A stretch of DNA of 64,000 nt. It comes from Kineosporia corallincola (GTDB taxonomy: Bacteria; Actinomycetota; Actinomycetes; Actinomycetales; Kineosporiaceae). Under the pieces are notes generated by a model that was not told where the DNA came from, made no database searches, and saw nothing but the letters and a program-made list of their open reading frames with translations. The position numbers and the translations under genes were made by a program. The stretch covers positions 620,001 to 684,000 of the forward strand of contig NZ_JAHBAY010000001.1 in NCBI RefSeq assembly GCF_018499875.1, given 5' to 3'. Shown piece after piece: positions 35,078 through 46,771 of the stretch. The first letter of the stretch is position 1. Each line of letters begins with the position of its first letter.

Positions 35078-36388
35078 GTGCTCACCGCGTTCTTCCGGGC
35101 GTTTCGCACCCCCGATCTGCGGCGCAAGATCTTCTTCACCGTAGCGATCATGGCGCTCTTCCGGTTCGGCTCCTACATCCCCACCCCGGGGATCGACTAC
35201 GCCGCGGTCCAGCGCTGTATCGATCTCTCCAGCAACAGTGACTCGACCGGCCTCTACGCGCTGGTCAACCTGTTCAGCGGCGGTGCGTTGCTCCAGCTGT
35301 CGATCTTCGCGCTGGGGATCATGCCGTACATCACGGCCTCGATCATCATCCAGCTGCTCACCGTGGTCATCCCGCGGTTCGAAGCGCTGAAGGAAGAGGG
35401 TCAGTCCGGCACCGCCAAGCTGACCCAGTACACCCGGTACCTCACCATCGGCCTCGCCGTGCTCCAGTCGACCACCTACGTGGCGATCTCGCGCACCCAG
35501 GGTGGCCTGTTCACCAACTGCTCCGAGACGCTGATCCCGAACGACAGCCTCTTCACCCTCGGCGTCATGGTGCTCACCATGACGGCCGGTACCGGCCTGA
35601 TCATGTGGCTGGGTGAGCTGGTGACCGAAAAGGGCATCGGCAACGGCATGTCGCTGCTGATCTTCACCTCGATCGCGGCCTCGTTCCCCTCGGCCCTGTG
35701 GACGATCAAGACCCAGCGCGGCTTCAACACCTTCTTCCTGGTCATCGCCATCGGCTTGCTGATCATGGCGGCGGTCATCTTCGTCGAGCAGAGCCAGCGC
35801 CGGATTCCGGTGCAGTATGCCAAGCGGCAGGTCGGCCGGCGGGCCTACGGTGGCACCACGACGTACATCCCGATCAAGGTCAACATGGCCGGCGTGATCC
35901 CGGTGATCTTCGCGTCGTCCCTGCTCTATCTGCCCGCCCTGATCGCGCAGTTCCAGGGGCAGAACAGCACGGCCGGATGGGTGACCTGGATCAACGACCA
36001 CCTGGTGCGTGGCGACCACCCGATCTACATCACGGCCTACTTCGTTCTGATCGTGTTCTTCACGTACTTCTACGTGGCGATCACCTTCAACCCCGACGAG
36101 GTCGCCGAGAACATGAAGAAGTACGGCGGCTTCATCCCCGGCATCCGCGCCGGGCGCCCCACCGCCGACTACCTGGAATATGTTCTGAGTCGCATTACTC
36201 TCGCTGGTGCTCTGTACCTGGGCATGGTGGCATTGGTCCCTCTGATCGCGCTGATCCTCGTCGATGCGAATCAGAACTTCCCCTTCGGCGGCACGTCCAT
36301 CCTGATCGTCGTCGGAGTGGGGCTGGAGACGGTCAAGCAGATCGAGTCCCAGTTGCAGCAGCGTCACTACGAAGGGTTCCTGCGATGA
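35078..36388 (+). CDS. secY: Preprotein translocase subunit SecY
   Basis: A 436-residue, ten-span channel protein of the Sec translocon, which pairs with SecE encoded at 4222. LFRFGSYIPTPGID, the GGALLQLSIFALGIMPYITASII plug region and the cytosolic loop QRRIPVQYAKR are conserved. I chose the GTG at 35078, six bases after AGGAGG; the frame is open 34 codons further upstream without homology. adk follows after 13 bases. Confidence 0.96.
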   Translation: MLTAFFRAFRTPDLRRKIFFTVAIMALFRFGSYIPTPGIDYAAVQRCIDLSSNSDSTGLYALVNLFSGGALLQLSIFALGIMPYITASIIIQLLTVVIPRFEALKEEGQSGTAKLTQYTRYLTIGLAVLQSTTYVAISRTQGGLFTNCSETLIPNDSLFTLGVMVLTMTAGTGLIMWLGELVTEKGIGNGMSLLIFTSIAASFPSALWTIKTQRGFNTFFLVIAIGLLIMAAVIFVEQSQRRIPVQYAKRQVGRRAYGGTTTYIPIKVNMAGVIPVIFASSLLYLPALIAQFQGQNSTAGWVTWINDHLVRGDHPIYITAYFVLIVFFTYFYVAITFNPDEVAENMKKYGGFIPGIRAGRPTADYLEYVLSRITLAGALYLGMVALVPLIALILVDANQNFPFGGTSILIVVGVGLETVKQIESQLQQRHYEGFLR

Positions 36389-36401
36389 GAGCGGTGCGTC
36401 G

Positions 36402-36974
36402 ATGAGGCTTGTGATCCTCGGTCCTCCCGGCGCCGGAAAGGGCACGCAGGCCAAGAAGGTGGCCGCCCACTTCGGCATCCCGGCCATCTCGACCGGCGAC
36501 ATCTTCCGGCAGAACGTCGCCGACAAGACGCCGCTCGGCGTTCAGGTGGAAGAGATCATGAAATCCGGCAAGTACGTGCCGGACGAGGTGACCAACGAGA
36601 TGGTCCGCAACCGTCTCCTGGAAGACGACGCGGCGGTCGGCTTTCTGCTCGACGGGTACCCGCGTACCGCGGCCCAGGTGGACGAGCTGGATTCGATGCT
36701 GGCAGCGGCGGGCACCAGGCTGGACACCGTCCTCGAGCTGACCGTCGACATGGACGAGGTGGTCACCCGGCTGCTGAAGCGTGCCGAGATCGAGGGCCGA
36801 CCGGACGACACGGAAGACGTGATCCGGCACCGGCTCGAGGTCTACACGGAGCAGACCGCGCCGCTGGTGCACATCTACTCGGACCGTGACCTGCTCCAGC
36901 GGGTCGACGGCATGGGCGAGATCAGCGACGTCACCGGTCGGCTGCTGGCCGCCTGCGACGACTTCGCCGCCTAG
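36402..36974 (+). CDS. adk: Adenylate kinase
   Basis: A 190-residue short-lid adenylate kinase (2 ADP to ATP + AMP). P-loop GPPGAGKGTQA (8-18), AMP-site ISTGDIFR, and DGYPRTAAQ are present. The lid lacks the Cys zinc cluster, as usual for actinobacterial short forms. It sits in the conserved secY-adk-map order. Confidence 0.97.
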   Translation: MRLVILGPPGAGKGTQAKKVAAHFGIPAISTGDIFRQNVADKTPLGVQVEEIMKSGKYVPDEVTNEMVRNRLLEDDAAVGFLLDGYPRTAAQVDELDSMLAAAGTRLDTVLELTVDMDEVVTRLLKRAEIEGRPDDTEDVIRHRLEVYTEQTAPLVHIYSDRDLLQRVDGMGEISDVTGRLLAACDDFAA

Positions 36975-37005
36975 AACCGCCCGCACAGGATCAGGAAGAA
37001 AGACG

Positions 37006-37860
37006 ATGCTCGGTCGCGACCGGATTCAGTACAAGACGCCCGACCAGGTCAGGCTCATGCGGGCCGCCGGCCTGATCGTGGCCGACGCCCTGGACGCCGT
37101 GCGCGCGGCGCTGGCTCCTGGCCTGACCACAGGCGACCTGGACCGGATCGCGAACGAGCTGATCGTCGGGCGGGGCGCGACCCCGTCGTTCCTGAACTAC
37201 GGCCACCCGCCCTACCCGGCCACCCTCTGCGTGTCGGTGAACGACGAGGTCGTGCACGGCATCCCGGGCAGCAAGGTGCTCAAGGCCGGCGACGTGGTGA
37301 GCATCGACTGCGGCGCCATCCTGAAGGGCTGGCACGGCGACTCGGCCTTCACCGCCGTGGTGCCCGGCGCCGGTGACGAGCGCACGCCGGAGCAGGTCAA
37401 GGCCGACCAAGACCTCATCGACACCACCGAGGAGTCGATGTGGCGGGGCATCGCCGCGATCGCGGCGGGGGACCGGCTGAACGCCGTCGGCATCGCCGTC
37501 GAGGACTTCGTCGGTGACCGGTTCGGGCTGGTCGAGGACTACGGCGGCCACGGCATCGGCACCGAGATGCACCAGGAACCGCACGTGCTGAACTACCGCA
37601 CACGCGACCGCGGCCCCAAGCTGAAGCCGGGTATCTGCCTGGCGATCGAGCCGATGCTCACCGCCGGCGGCCCGGACACCAAGGTGCTCTCCGACGACTG
37701 GACGGTCGCCACGACCGACGGTGGCAAGGCCGCCCACTGGGAACACTCGGTGGCCCTGCTCGAAGACGGGCTCTGGGTGCTCACCGCCCGGGACGGTGGC
37801 GTGGCGAAACTGTCCGGTCTGGGTGCAAAAATTTCTGCCCTGGCCACAGAGGGGCAGTAG
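37006..37860 (+). CDS. map: Methionine aminopeptidase, type I
   Basis: A 284-residue enzyme that removes the initiator Met from nascent proteins. Metal ligands lie in SIDCGAILKGWHGDSA (two Asp), GGHGIGTEMHQEP (His), CLAIEPML (Glu) and WEHSVAL (Glu). The substrate-site His is in GHPPYPATLCVSVNDEVVHG. The start ATG at 37006 has an AGGAAGAAAG site; upstream in-frame codons lie in adk and are not homologous. Confidence 0.96.
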   Translation: MLGRDRIQYKTPDQVRLMRAAGLIVADALDAVRAALAPGLTTGDLDRIANELIVGRGATPSFLNYGHPPYPATLCVSVNDEVVHGIPGSKVLKAGDVVSIDCGAILKGWHGDSAFTAVVPGAGDERTPEQVKADQDLIDTTEESMWRGIAAIAAGDRLNAVGIAVEDFVGDRFGLVEDYGGHGIGTEMHQEPHVLNYRTRDRGPKLKPGICLAIEPMLTAGGPDTKVLSDDWTVATTDGGKAAHWEHSVALLEDGLWVLTARDGGVAKLSGLGAKISALATEGQ

Positions 37861-37866
37861 CTCGAT

Positions 37867-37896
37867 TTCGCTGACCGGCGTGGTATCACGTAGACT
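37867..37896 (+). promoter_or_regulatory. Candidate promoter of the infA-rpmJ-rpsM-rpsK-rpoA-rplQ operon
   Basis: TAGACT (37891-37896) is an excellent -10. TTCGCT (37867-37872) is a weak -35 at 18 bases. It would give a leader of about 175 bases before infA. Confidence 0.5.
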
Positions 37897-38080
37897 TCTG
37901 CGTCGGCTCATGTGCTGAACTGCTTCGTCGCCTGGCACCGCCCGGCGACGGCCCGAGACAGCCTCAAGACGTCAGTCTGAGCCGTCTGGAGAAACGCCTG
38001 ATCGTTGCCGGACCCGGAGCCATCGGGGCCGGGGAGCGGCCGGGCGCCGCGATGAACGATCGACAGGAAAAGCGGAGGAC

Positions 38081-38302
38081 ATGCCGAAGAAAGACGGCGT
38101 CATCGAAATCGAAGGCTCCGTGGTGGAGGCACTGCCGAACGCCATGTTCCGCGTGGAGCTTTCCAACGGACACAAGGTGCTCGCACACATCTCCGGCAAG
38201 ATGCGTCAGCACTACATCCGGATCCTTCCGGAAGACCGGGTCGTGGTGGAACTCAGCCCGTACGACCTGTCCCGTGGGCGCATCGTCTACCGCTACAAGT
38301 GA
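38081..38302 (+). CDS. infA: Translation initiation factor IF-1
   Basis: A 73-residue OB-fold factor that fills the A site during initiation. [44 protein letters not shown] and [13 protein letters not shown] are conserved. The ATG lies behind GCGGAGG. First gene of the alpha operon; rpmJ follows after 61 bases. Confidence 0.97.
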   Translation: MPKKDGVIEIEGSVVEALPNAMFRVELSNGHKVLAHISGKMRQHYIRILPEDRVVVELSPYDLSRGRIVYRYK

Positions 38303-38363
38303 CATCTCCGCACCACCGCCTTAATTGCCAGCAGCCACGCCGATCCAACTAGCGGAAGCCACG

Positions 38364-38477
38364 ATGAAGGTCAAGCCGAGCGTCAAGAAGATCTGCGACA
38401 AGTGCCGAGTGATCCGCCGTAACGGCCGGGTCATGGTGATCTGCGACAACGTGCGCCACAAGCAGCGCCAGGGCTGA
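38364..38477 (+). CDS. rpmJ: 50S ribosomal protein L36 (bL36), zinc-binding type
   Basis: A 37-residue L36. Zinc ligands are Cys11, Cys14, Cys27 and His32 (KKICDKC ... [10 protein letters not shown]), so this is the zinc-containing form. Length and sequence match actinobacterial L36 exactly in layout. The start ATG follows GCGGAAGCC. A 194-base stretch without a gene leads to rpsM. Confidence 0.96.
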   Translation: MKVKPSVKKICDKCRVIRRNGRVMVICDNVRHKQRQG

Positions 38478-38671
38478 TTCAGCCCAGCAGCACCAGGCAC
38501 CACCGCAGGATCTGAGCAGAACAGCAGCGCACGCCTCTGAGGCGCAGGGCGACACGCCCGACCTCGTGGGGCGATACCCCCGGGCCACCGGGCCGGGGAC
38601 CCAGGCAGTGATCCAGCCAGGGAAGTGACGCTGCTCCACACCTGGTACTAGCAGAAGAGAGAACTCCTGCA

Positions 38672-39052
38672 ATGGCACGTCTCGTCGGAGTCGACCTGCC
38701 CCGCGAAAAGCGGCTCGAGGTCGCCCTCACCTACATCTTCGGCGTCGGGAAGACCCGCGCGAAGGAAACCCTCACGGCCACCGGCCTGAGCGCTGACCTG
38801 CGCGTGCGTGAGCTCAGCGAAGAAGACCTCGTCAGCCTGCGCAACTACCTCGAGGGCAACTTCAAGCTCGAGGGTGACCTGCGCCGCGAGGTCGCCGCCG
38901 ACATCCGCCGCAAGGTCGAGATCGGCTGCTACGAGGGCCTGCGCCACCGCCGTGGCCTGCCGGTCCGCGGTCAGCGCACCAAGACCAACGCCCGTACCCG
39001 CAAGGGTCCGAAGCGCACCGTTGCCGGCAAGAAGAAGGCCGGCAAGAAGTAG
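38672..39052 (+). CDS. rpsM: 30S ribosomal protein S13 (uS13)
   Basis: A 126-residue S13 at the top of the 30S head that contacts P-site tRNA and L5. [26 protein letters not shown] and the C-terminal [25 protein letters not shown] are conserved, followed by a Lys/Gly tail. Next gene is rpsK, 75 bases away. Confidence 0.97.
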   Translation: MARLVGVDLPREKRLEVALTYIFGVGKTRAKETLTATGLSADLRVRELSEEDLVSLRNYLEGNFKLEGDLRREVAADIRRKVEIGCYEGLRHRRGLPVRGQRTKTNARTRKGPKRTVAGKKKAGKK

Positions 39053-39127
39053 TCCCGCTCCAACCCCTGATCCAGGGTCCGGAGCACGGACCGACGACCT
39101 CAGCGCCATTCGTAGGAAGAGCTTTCA

Positions 39128-39535
39128 ATGCCTCCCAAGTCACGCCAGTCCGCTGCGTCGCGCAAGCCGCGTCGCAAGGAGAAGAAGAACGTCGCTCACG
39201 GGCACGCCCACATCAAGAGCACGTTCAACAACACCATCGTCTCGATCACCGACCCGGTCGGTAATGTCATCGCCTGGGCCTCGTCGGGTCAGGTCGGCTT
39301 CAAGGGCTCGCGTAAGTCCACGCCGTTCGCCGCGCAGATGGCCGCCGAGGCTGCCGCCCGCCGCGCCCAGGAGCACGGCATGCGCAAGGTCGACGTCTTC
39401 GTGAAGGGCCCGGGCTCGGGCCGCGAGACCGCGATCCGCTCCCTCCAGGCCACCGGCCTCGAGGTCGGCTCGATCCAGGACGTCACGCCCACGCCGCACA
39501 ACGGCTGCCGCCCGCCCAAGCGTCGCCGCGTCTAG
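39128..39535 (+). CDS. rpsK: 30S ribosomal protein S11 (uS11)
   Basis: A 135-residue S11 of the platform near the E site. [19 protein letters not shown] and [18 protein letters not shown] are conserved. In many bacteria rpsD follows; here rpoA is next, after a gap with two hairpins. Confidence 0.97.
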   Translation: MPPKSRQSAASRKPRRKEKKNVAHGHAHIKSTFNNTIVSITDPVGNVIAWASSGQVGFKGSRKSTPFAAQMAAEAAARRAQEHGMRKVDVFVKGPGSGRETAIRSLQATGLEVGSIQDVTPTPHNGCRPPKRRRV

Positions 39536-39543
39536 TGCTTGAA

Positions 39544-39599
39544 GGGTGGCCCGTGTGAACGGGCCACCCGACCCGCCGGCCGGACAGAGGGTCGGCGGG
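39544..39599 (+). promoter_or_regulatory. Two hairpins between rpsK and rpoA
   Basis: GGGTGGCCCG/CGGGCCACCC (39544-39569, loop six) is perfect over 10 bp. CCCGCCG/CGGCGGG (39572-39599, loop 14) follows. They occupy the place where rpsD lies in mycobacteria and may tune rpoA expression. Confidence 0.5.
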
Positions 39600-39653
39600 A
39601 CACCCCCAGCAGGCGTCATATAGCGGTCGCCTGTAGCGAAAGGGAAACCACCA

Positions 39654-40670
39654 GTGCTTATCGCACAGCGCCCCATCCTCGCCGAGGAAGCGGTCTCCGA
39701 GCACCGTTCCCGGTTCGTCATCGAGCCGCTGGAGCCGGGTTTCGGCTACACCCTCGGTAACTCGCTGCGCCGCACGCTGCTCTCGAGCATCCCGGGTGCC
39801 TCGGTCACGAGCATCCGCATCGACGGTGTGCTGCACGAGTTCACCACCGTGCCCGGTGTCAAGGAAGACGTCACCGAGCTCATCCTGAACATCAAGCGGC
39901 TGGTCGTCTCCTCGGAGCACGACGAGCCGATCGTGATGTACCTGCGCAAGCAGGGCCCGGGAACGGTCACCGCCGCGGACATCGCTCCGCCGGCCGGTGT
40001 CGAGGTGCACAACCCCGACCTTCACATCGCCACCCTGAACGGCAAGGGCAAGCTCGAGCTCGAGCTGACCGTCGAGCGCGGTCGTGGCTACGTGTCGGCC
40101 AACCAGAACAAGACCGGTGAGCAGGAGATCGGGCGCATCCCGATCGACTCCATCTACTCCCCGGTGCTGAAGGTCACGTACAAGGTCGAGGCGACTCGTG
40201 TCGAGCAGCGCACCGACTTCGACCGGCTGATCGTCGACGTCGAGACCAAGCCGTCGATGCAGCCGCGCGACGCCATGGCGAGCGCCGGCAAGACGCTGGT
40301 CGAACTGTTCGGCCTGGCCCGTGAGCTGAACCTCGAGGCCGAGGGCATCGACATGGGCCCGTCCCCGTCGGACGCCGCCCTGGCCGCTGACCTGGCTCTT
40401 CCGATCGAGGAGCTGGACCTCACGGTTCGGTCGTACAACTGCCTCAAGCGCGAGGGCATCCACACCGTGGGTGAGCTCGTCGGGCGCAGTGAGGCCGACC
40501 TGCTCGACATCCGGAACTTCGGTGCCAAGTCCATCGACGAGGTCAAGGCCAAGCTCCACGGCATGAGCCTCGCGCTGAAGGACAGCCCGCCCGGATTCGA
40601 TCCCTCCCTCGTCGTCGACAGCTTCGGGGCGGACGACGACATGTCGTTCGCCGAGGACGAGCAGCTCTGA
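39654..40670 (+). CDS. rpoA: DNA-directed RNA polymerase subunit alpha
   Basis: A 338-residue alpha subunit. The N-terminal assembly domain (about 1-230; [25 protein letters not shown]) dimerises and holds beta/beta'. The C-terminal domain (about 255-315; [19 protein letters not shown], then [20 protein letters not shown]) binds UP-element DNA and activators. The start is a GTG after AAAGGGAAA. The acidic C-terminus is typical of actinobacteria. A strong hairpin separates it from rplQ. Confidence 0.98.
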   Translation: MLIAQRPILAEEAVSEHRSRFVIEPLEPGFGYTLGNSLRRTLLSSIPGASVTSIRIDGVLHEFTTVPGVKEDVTELILNIKRLVVSSEHDEPIVMYLRKQGPGTVTAADIAPPAGVEVHNPDLHIATLNGKGKLELELTVERGRGYVSANQNKTGEQEIGRIPIDSIYSPVLKVTYKVEATRVEQRTDFDRLIVDVETKPSMQPRDAMASAGKTLVELFGLARELNLEAEGIDMGPSPSDAALAADLALPIEELDLTVRSYNCLKREGIHTVGELVGRSEADLLDIRNFGAKSIDEVKAKLHGMSLALKDSPPGFDPSLVVDSFGADDDMSFAEDEQL

Positions 40671-40680
40671 CAACCCCATA

Positions 40681-40713
40681 ACCCGGCGCGGGAGGCGAAC
40701 GCCCGCGCCGGGT
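40681..40713 (+). terminator. Hairpin between rpoA and rplQ
   Basis: A perfect 12-bp stem (40681-40692 with 40702-40713) with a nine-base loop, no T-run. Probably an attenuator or mRNA-processing element. Confidence 0.5.
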
Positions 40714-40737
40714 GCGCATCTCTAGGAGTTCACCGAC

Positions 40738-41346
40738 ATGCCCACGCCCACCAAGGGTCCCCGGCTCGGGGGTGGTCCCGCGCACGAGCGGCTGCTGCTC
40801 GCCAACCTCGCGGCCCAGCTGTTCACGCACAAGTCCATCACCACCACGCAGACGCGTGCGAAGCGCATGCAGCCGCTGGCTGAGCGCATGATCACGTTTG
40901 CGAAGCGCGGTGACCTGGCGGCCCGCCGCCGGGTGCTCCAGACGATCACGGACAAGGGCGTGGTGCACACGCTCTTCACCGAGATCGCTCCGGTGGTGGC
41001 CGAGCGCAAGGGTGGCTACACCCGGATCACGAAGATCGGCAACCGCAAGGGCGACAACGCGGCCATGGTCGTCATCGAGCTCGTTCTCGAGCCGCTGACC
41101 GCCGGTCAGGCCACCGTGCGTGAGGCCGAGGCCGCCACGGCCCGCGCCTCCCGCGGCAACCAGTCCGCCGCCGAGACCGCTGCCGAGAAGGCCGAGGACG
41201 CCAAGGCCGCCGGTGACGCCGAGGCCGCTGTCGACGCCGCCGCCGAGGCCGAGGCTGCTGCCGACGCCGAGGGCACCGCGGACGCGGAGGCTGCTGCCGA
41301 GGTTGCCGAAGAGGCCGCCAGCGACGCTGTCGACGGCAAGAAGTAA
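40738..41346 (+). CDS. rplQ: 50S ribosomal protein L17 (bL17) with Ala/Glu-rich C-terminal extension
   Basis: A 202-residue L17. Residues 1-125 are the conserved protein ([45 protein letters not shown]). From about 130 on is an Ala/Glu/Asp-rich low-complexity tail with repeats such as AEAAADAEG, common in actinobacteria but long here. It ends the alpha operon and is followed by a terminator. Confidence 0.96.
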   Translation: MPTPTKGPRLGGGPAHERLLLANLAAQLFTHKSITTTQTRAKRMQPLAERMITFAKRGDLAARRRVLQTITDKGVVHTLFTEIAPVVAERKGGYTRITKIGNRKGDNAAMVVIELVLEPLTAGQATVREAEAATARASRGNQSAAETAAEKAEDAKAAGDAEAAVDAAAEAEAAADAEGTADAEAAAEVAEEAASDAVDGKK

Positions 41347-41356
41347 GTAGTTCAGC

Positions 41357-41408
41357 ACGCCGAGCCCGTCATCCCCGTGAGGGGGTGGCGGGCTCTCGGC
41401 GTTTCTCC
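41357..41408 (+). terminator. Terminator after rplQ
   Basis: An outer stem ACGCCGAG..CCCG pairs with CGGGCTCTCGGCGT (two bulged bases). An inner CATCCCC/GGGGGTG stem carries a GTGA loop. TTTCTCC follows. Confidence 0.8.
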
Positions 41409-41447
41409 TGCCAGAACGCGCAGCCCACGAGAAGGACCTGAAGAACG

Positions 41448-42374
41448 TTGCCAGAGGACGCCGCCGGCCCGGACCCCCGATCAGAGGACGACGTGGAGGC
41501 CGGCCCGCCCTCGTCGTCCACCATTGACGGTACGCTGATCCGGATCCGGCTCGATCTGGGTTACGACGGAACGGATTTCAGCGGCTGGGCCGCCCAGCCG
41601 GGCCGGCGCACGGTGGAGGAGGTCCTGGCCACCGGGCTCGGCACGATCCTGCGACTGCCGCGGCCACCGAAACTGACCGTGGCCGGCCGGACCGACGCCG
41701 GGGTGCACGCCCGGGCGCAGGTGGCCCACGTCGACGTGCCGCGTGAGGTGTGGGAACGGGTGCCCGGCCGCAGCGACCGGCCACCGGCGGCGGCCCTGCT
41801 GACCCGCCTGGCCGGGGTGCTGCCGGGAGACGTGCGGGTGCACGGGGCCTCGATCGCCCCGGCCGGGTTCGACGCCCGGTTCTCCGCCGTGCACCGGCGC
41901 TACGCCTACCGGATCAGCGACCATCCGGCCGGTGCCCCGCCGCTGCGCCGCCGGGACGTGCTGAGCCATCGCCGTCCCCTGGACGCCGCGGCGATGAGCG
42001 CCGCCGCCACCACGCTGACCGGGCTGAACGACTTCGCCGCGTTCTGCAAGCACCGCGAGGGCGCCACGACCATCCGCACCCTGATCACCTACGAGTGGCG
42101 CCGCGACGAGGACGGCCTGCTGGTGGCGACCGTGCTGGCCGACGCGTTCTGCCACTCGATGGTGCGGGCGCTGGTGGGCGCCGTGCTGCCGGTGGGGGAG
42201 GGACGGCGCCCGGTCTCCTGGCCGGCGCAGATCCTGACCGCCGCCCGCCGTGACCCGCACGTCACGGTGGTGCCGCCACACGGTCTGGTGCTGGAGGAGG
42301 TCGGCTACCCGGCGGACGCCGAGCTGGCGGCGCGGGCCCGGGAGGCGAGGGCGGTACGGACCCTGGGAGGCTAG
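41448..42374 (+). CDS. truA: tRNA pseudouridine(38-40) synthase TruA
   Basis: A 308-residue enzyme that makes pseudouridine in the tRNA anticodon arm. The catalytic Asp83 lies in [34 protein letters not shown] and [17 protein letters not shown] are family motifs. The start shown is TTG behind GAAGGA; the first 30 residues are not conserved and a later GTG is possible. truA after rplQ is the usual actinobacterial order. Confidence 0.93.
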   Translation: MPEDAAGPDPRSEDDVEAGPPSSSTIDGTLIRIRLDLGYDGTDFSGWAAQPGRRTVEEVLATGLGTILRLPRPPKLTVAGRTDAGVHARAQVAHVDVPREVWERVPGRSDRPPAAALLTRLAGVLPGDVRVHGASIAPAGFDARFSAVHRRYAYRISDHPAGAPPLRRRDVLSHRRPLDAAAMSAAATTLTGLNDFAAFCKHREGATTIRTLITYEWRRDEDGLLVATVLADAFCHSMVRALVGAVLPVGEGRRPVSWPAQILTAARRDPHVTVVPPHGLVLEEVGYPADAELAARAREARAVRTLGG

Positions 42375-42462
42375 TACCGGCGTGGGGGCGGGTCCGACCG
42401 CTCGTCCCCACGTCATGTTCTGTTCACACCAATCGCACAGAACGCTCTTAGAATCCTCGACC

Positions 42463-44373
<1,911 letters not shown>

Positions 44374-44383
44374 CCCCTGGAAC

Positions 44384-44429
44384 GGTGGACGACGCCGGGC
44401 CGTGACGACCCGGCGTCGTCCACCATTTT
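44384..44429 (+). terminator. Terminator after the nuclease gene
   Basis: A perfect 16-bp stem (44384-44399 with 44409-44424), nine-base loop, followed by ATTTT. Confidence 0.88.
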
Positions 44430-44495
44430 CAAGATCACACGGCAGGTGCGGGTTACGAATGGCGGGCGCGGCCGGACAGTGCCAAGGTCGCCTGC

Positions 44496-44981
44496 ATGAG
44501 CAATCCGACCTTTGAACCCGGCGACTCGGACGAGGTCTACCAGCCGCCGGAAGACGGTTCCGACGACACGTACGACCTGGACCAGGCGTTCGGCGACGAC
44601 GACGTGGACGGAGCGGTGTTCGACGCCAGCTACTCCCCGCCGGAGAAGCCCCGGGGCATGACCCGGTTCGGCACCACCGCGGAGGAGGAGCTCCAGGGCG
44701 AGTCCCTGGACCAGCGTCTCTCGCAGGAGGAGCCCGACCCGAACCTGGCCTCCGACCTGGAGGCCTCGCCCTCGGACGAGAACGTCGACTCGGTCGACAA
44801 CAGCCGGATCGAGGACGAGGACCTGTCGTACGCCGAGGTGGGCGGAGACCGCGCCGGCCGGCTGGTGGACCCGGACGAGGGCCTCGGCTCGGACACCGAG
44901 AAGGACCTGATCGGGTCCGACGTCGGCATCGACCAGGGCGCGGCGAGCGCCGAAGAGGCCGCGGTCCACGTCATCGACTGA
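44496..44981 (+). CDS. DUF5709 family protein
   Basis: A 161-residue, very acidic, probably disordered protein. The central motif YSPPEKPRGMTRFGTTAEEELQGESLDQRL followed by EEPDPN is the DUF5709 signature found across actinomycetes. Its function is not known. No signal peptide or membrane segment. It lies alone between the nuclease terminator and the ABC-F gene. Confidence 0.85.
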   Translation: MSNPTFEPGDSDEVYQPPEDGSDDTYDLDQAFGDDDVDGAVFDASYSPPEKPRGMTRFGTTAEEELQGESLDQRLSQEEPDPNLASDLEASPSDENVDSVDNSRIEDEDLSYAEVGGDRAGRLVDPDEGLGSDTEKDLIGSDVGIDQGAASAEEAAVHVID

Positions 44982-45024
44982 AACCGGTTGTCGCCCGGGG
45001 GCCCACCCCGGGCACACTGGCCCC

Positions 45025-46716
45025 GTGGCCGGTATCGACGTCAATCAGGTTTCCTTCACTCTGCCCGACGGGCGTCCCCTGCTGGACGAGGTCACGTTCA
45101 AGGTGCCCGACGGTGCGGTGGCCGCGCTGATCGGGCCGAACGGCACCGGCAAGACCACCCTGCTGCGGATCCTGGCCGGCGACACGGCCGCGCAGTCCGG
45201 CGCGGCCGTGGTCGCCGGTTCGCTCGGGGTGATGCGGCAGTTCATCGGCAGCGTGCGCGACCGCACCAGCGTGCGTGACCTGCTCATCTCGGTGGCGCCC
45301 GCACCGGTCCGGATCGCCGGGCAGGCCCTGGAGGCCGCCGAGCTGGCGATGATGGAACGCGACGACGAGCCGACCCAGATGGCCTATGCGCAGGCGCTGT
45401 CCGACTGGGCCGACGCCGGCGGTTACGAGGCCGAGACGGCGTGGGACGTGTGCACGGTGGCCGCGCTCGGCATGCCGTTCGAGAAGGCCCAGTGGCGTAA
45501 TGCCGACACGCTCTCCGGCGGTGAGCAGAAGCGCCTGGTGCTGGAGGCCCTGCTGCGTGGGCCCGACGACGTGCTGCTGCTCGACGAGCCGGACAACTAC
45601 CTCGACGTGCCGGGCAAGCGCTGGCTGGAACAGCGCCTGGCCGAGACCCCGAAGACCGTGCTGCTGGTCAGTCACGACCGGGAACTGCTCTCGCACGCCG
45701 CCACCCGCATCGTCACCCTGGAGCCGCACGCGGCCGGGGCCAACGCCTGGATCCACGGCGGTGGTTTCGGCACCTACGCGCAGGCCCGGGCCGACCGCAA
45801 CTCCCGGCTGGAAGAACTGCGGCGCCGCTGGGACGAGGAGCACGCCAAGCTCAAGCAGCTCGTGCTGATGCTGAAGACCAAGTCCTCGTTCATGGACTCG
45901 ATGGCCGCGCAGTACCACGCCGCCCAGACCCGGCTGGCCAAGTTCGAGGCGGCCGGCCCTCCGGAGCTGGTGGCGAACGAGCAGAACGTGCACATGCGGC
46001 TCAAGGGCGGGCGCACCGGAAAGCGCGCCGTGGTGGCCGAGAACCTGGAGCTGACCGGGCTGATGAAGCCGTTCAGCACCGAGCTGTGGTTCGGCGACCG
46101 GGTGGCCGTGCTCGGCTCGAACGGGTCGGGCAAGTCGCACTTCCTGCGGTTGCTCGCGGCCGGGGGCAGCGACCCGGACATCGAGCACCAGCCGGTGGAC
46201 GACTCGCCGACGGCACGCCCGGGCAGCGTGGAGCACACCGGCTCGGTGAAGCTCGGGGCCCGGGTGCGGCCGGGCTGGTTCGCCCAGACCCACCAGCACG
46301 TCGAGCTGGCCGGGCGGGCGCTGCTCGACATCCTGCACCGGGGTGACGGGCACCGTTCCGGGCTGCCGCGCGAGGCGGCCAGCCGGGTGCTCGACCGGTA
46401 CGAGCTCAGCGCCCAGGCCGAGCAGAAGTTCGAGTCGCTGTCGGGCGGTCAGCAGGCCAGGTTCCAGATCCTGCTGCTGGAACTGTCGGGTGCCACCCTG
46501 CTGCTGCTCGACGAGCCCACCGACAACCTCGACCTGCACTCGGCCGAGGCCCTGGAGAAGGGACTGTCCGCGTTCGAGGGCACGGTGGTGGCGGTGACTC
46601 ACGACCGCTGGTTCGCCCGGGAGTTCGACCGGTTCCTGGTGTTCGGGTCGGACGGCAGGGTGTACGAGTCGGACGAGCCGGTCTGGGACGAGACCCGGGT
46701 CCAGCGGGCACGCTGA
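45025..46716 (+). CDS. ABC-F family ATPase
   Basis: A 563-residue soluble tandem ATPase without membrane domain. First half: Walker A GPNGTGKTT, LSGGEQKR, LLLDEPDNYLD. Linker: about 235-320, a charged helix pair, as in ribosome-associated ABC-F. Second half: Walker A GSNGSGKSH, LSGGQQAR, LLLDEPTDNLD. It probably acts on the ribosome, either in general translation or antibiotic protection; the sequence does not decide. GTG start; CACACT lies 9 bases upstream, so the transcript may be leaderless. Confidence 0.92.
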   Translation: MAGIDVNQVSFTLPDGRPLLDEVTFKVPDGAVAALIGPNGTGKTTLLRILAGDTAAQSGAAVVAGSLGVMRQFIGSVRDRTSVRDLLISVAPAPVRIAGQALEAAELAMMERDDEPTQMAYAQALSDWADAGGYEAETAWDVCTVAALGMPFEKAQWRNADTLSGGEQKRLVLEALLRGPDDVLLLDEPDNYLDVPGKRWLEQRLAETPKTVLLVSHDRELLSHAATRIVTLEPHAAGANAWIHGGGFGTYAQARADRNSRLEELRRRWDEEHAKLKQLVLMLKTKSSFMDSMAAQYHAAQTRLAKFEAAGPPELVANEQNVHMRLKGGRTGKRAVVAENLELTGLMKPFSTELWFGDRVAVLGSNGSGKSHFLRLLAAGGSDPDIEHQPVDDSPTARPGSVEHTGSVKLGARVRPGWFAQTHQHVELAGRALLDILHRGDGHRSGLPREAASRVLDRYELSAQAEQKFESLSGGQQARFQILLLELSGATLLLLDEPTDNLDLHSAEALEKGLSAFEGTVVAVTHDRWFAREFDRFLVFGSDGRVYESDEPVWDETRVQRAR

Positions 46717-46771
46717 CCGCTCTCAGCCGACTTTCACGGAACAATCAGTTTCGGCCCGTAGTTTGATCACC

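Noticed and set aside
42250-42462. 71-codon N-terminal extension of the secreted nuclease
   Set aside because: It lies in truA and its spacer; the signal peptide begins only after the GTG at 42463.
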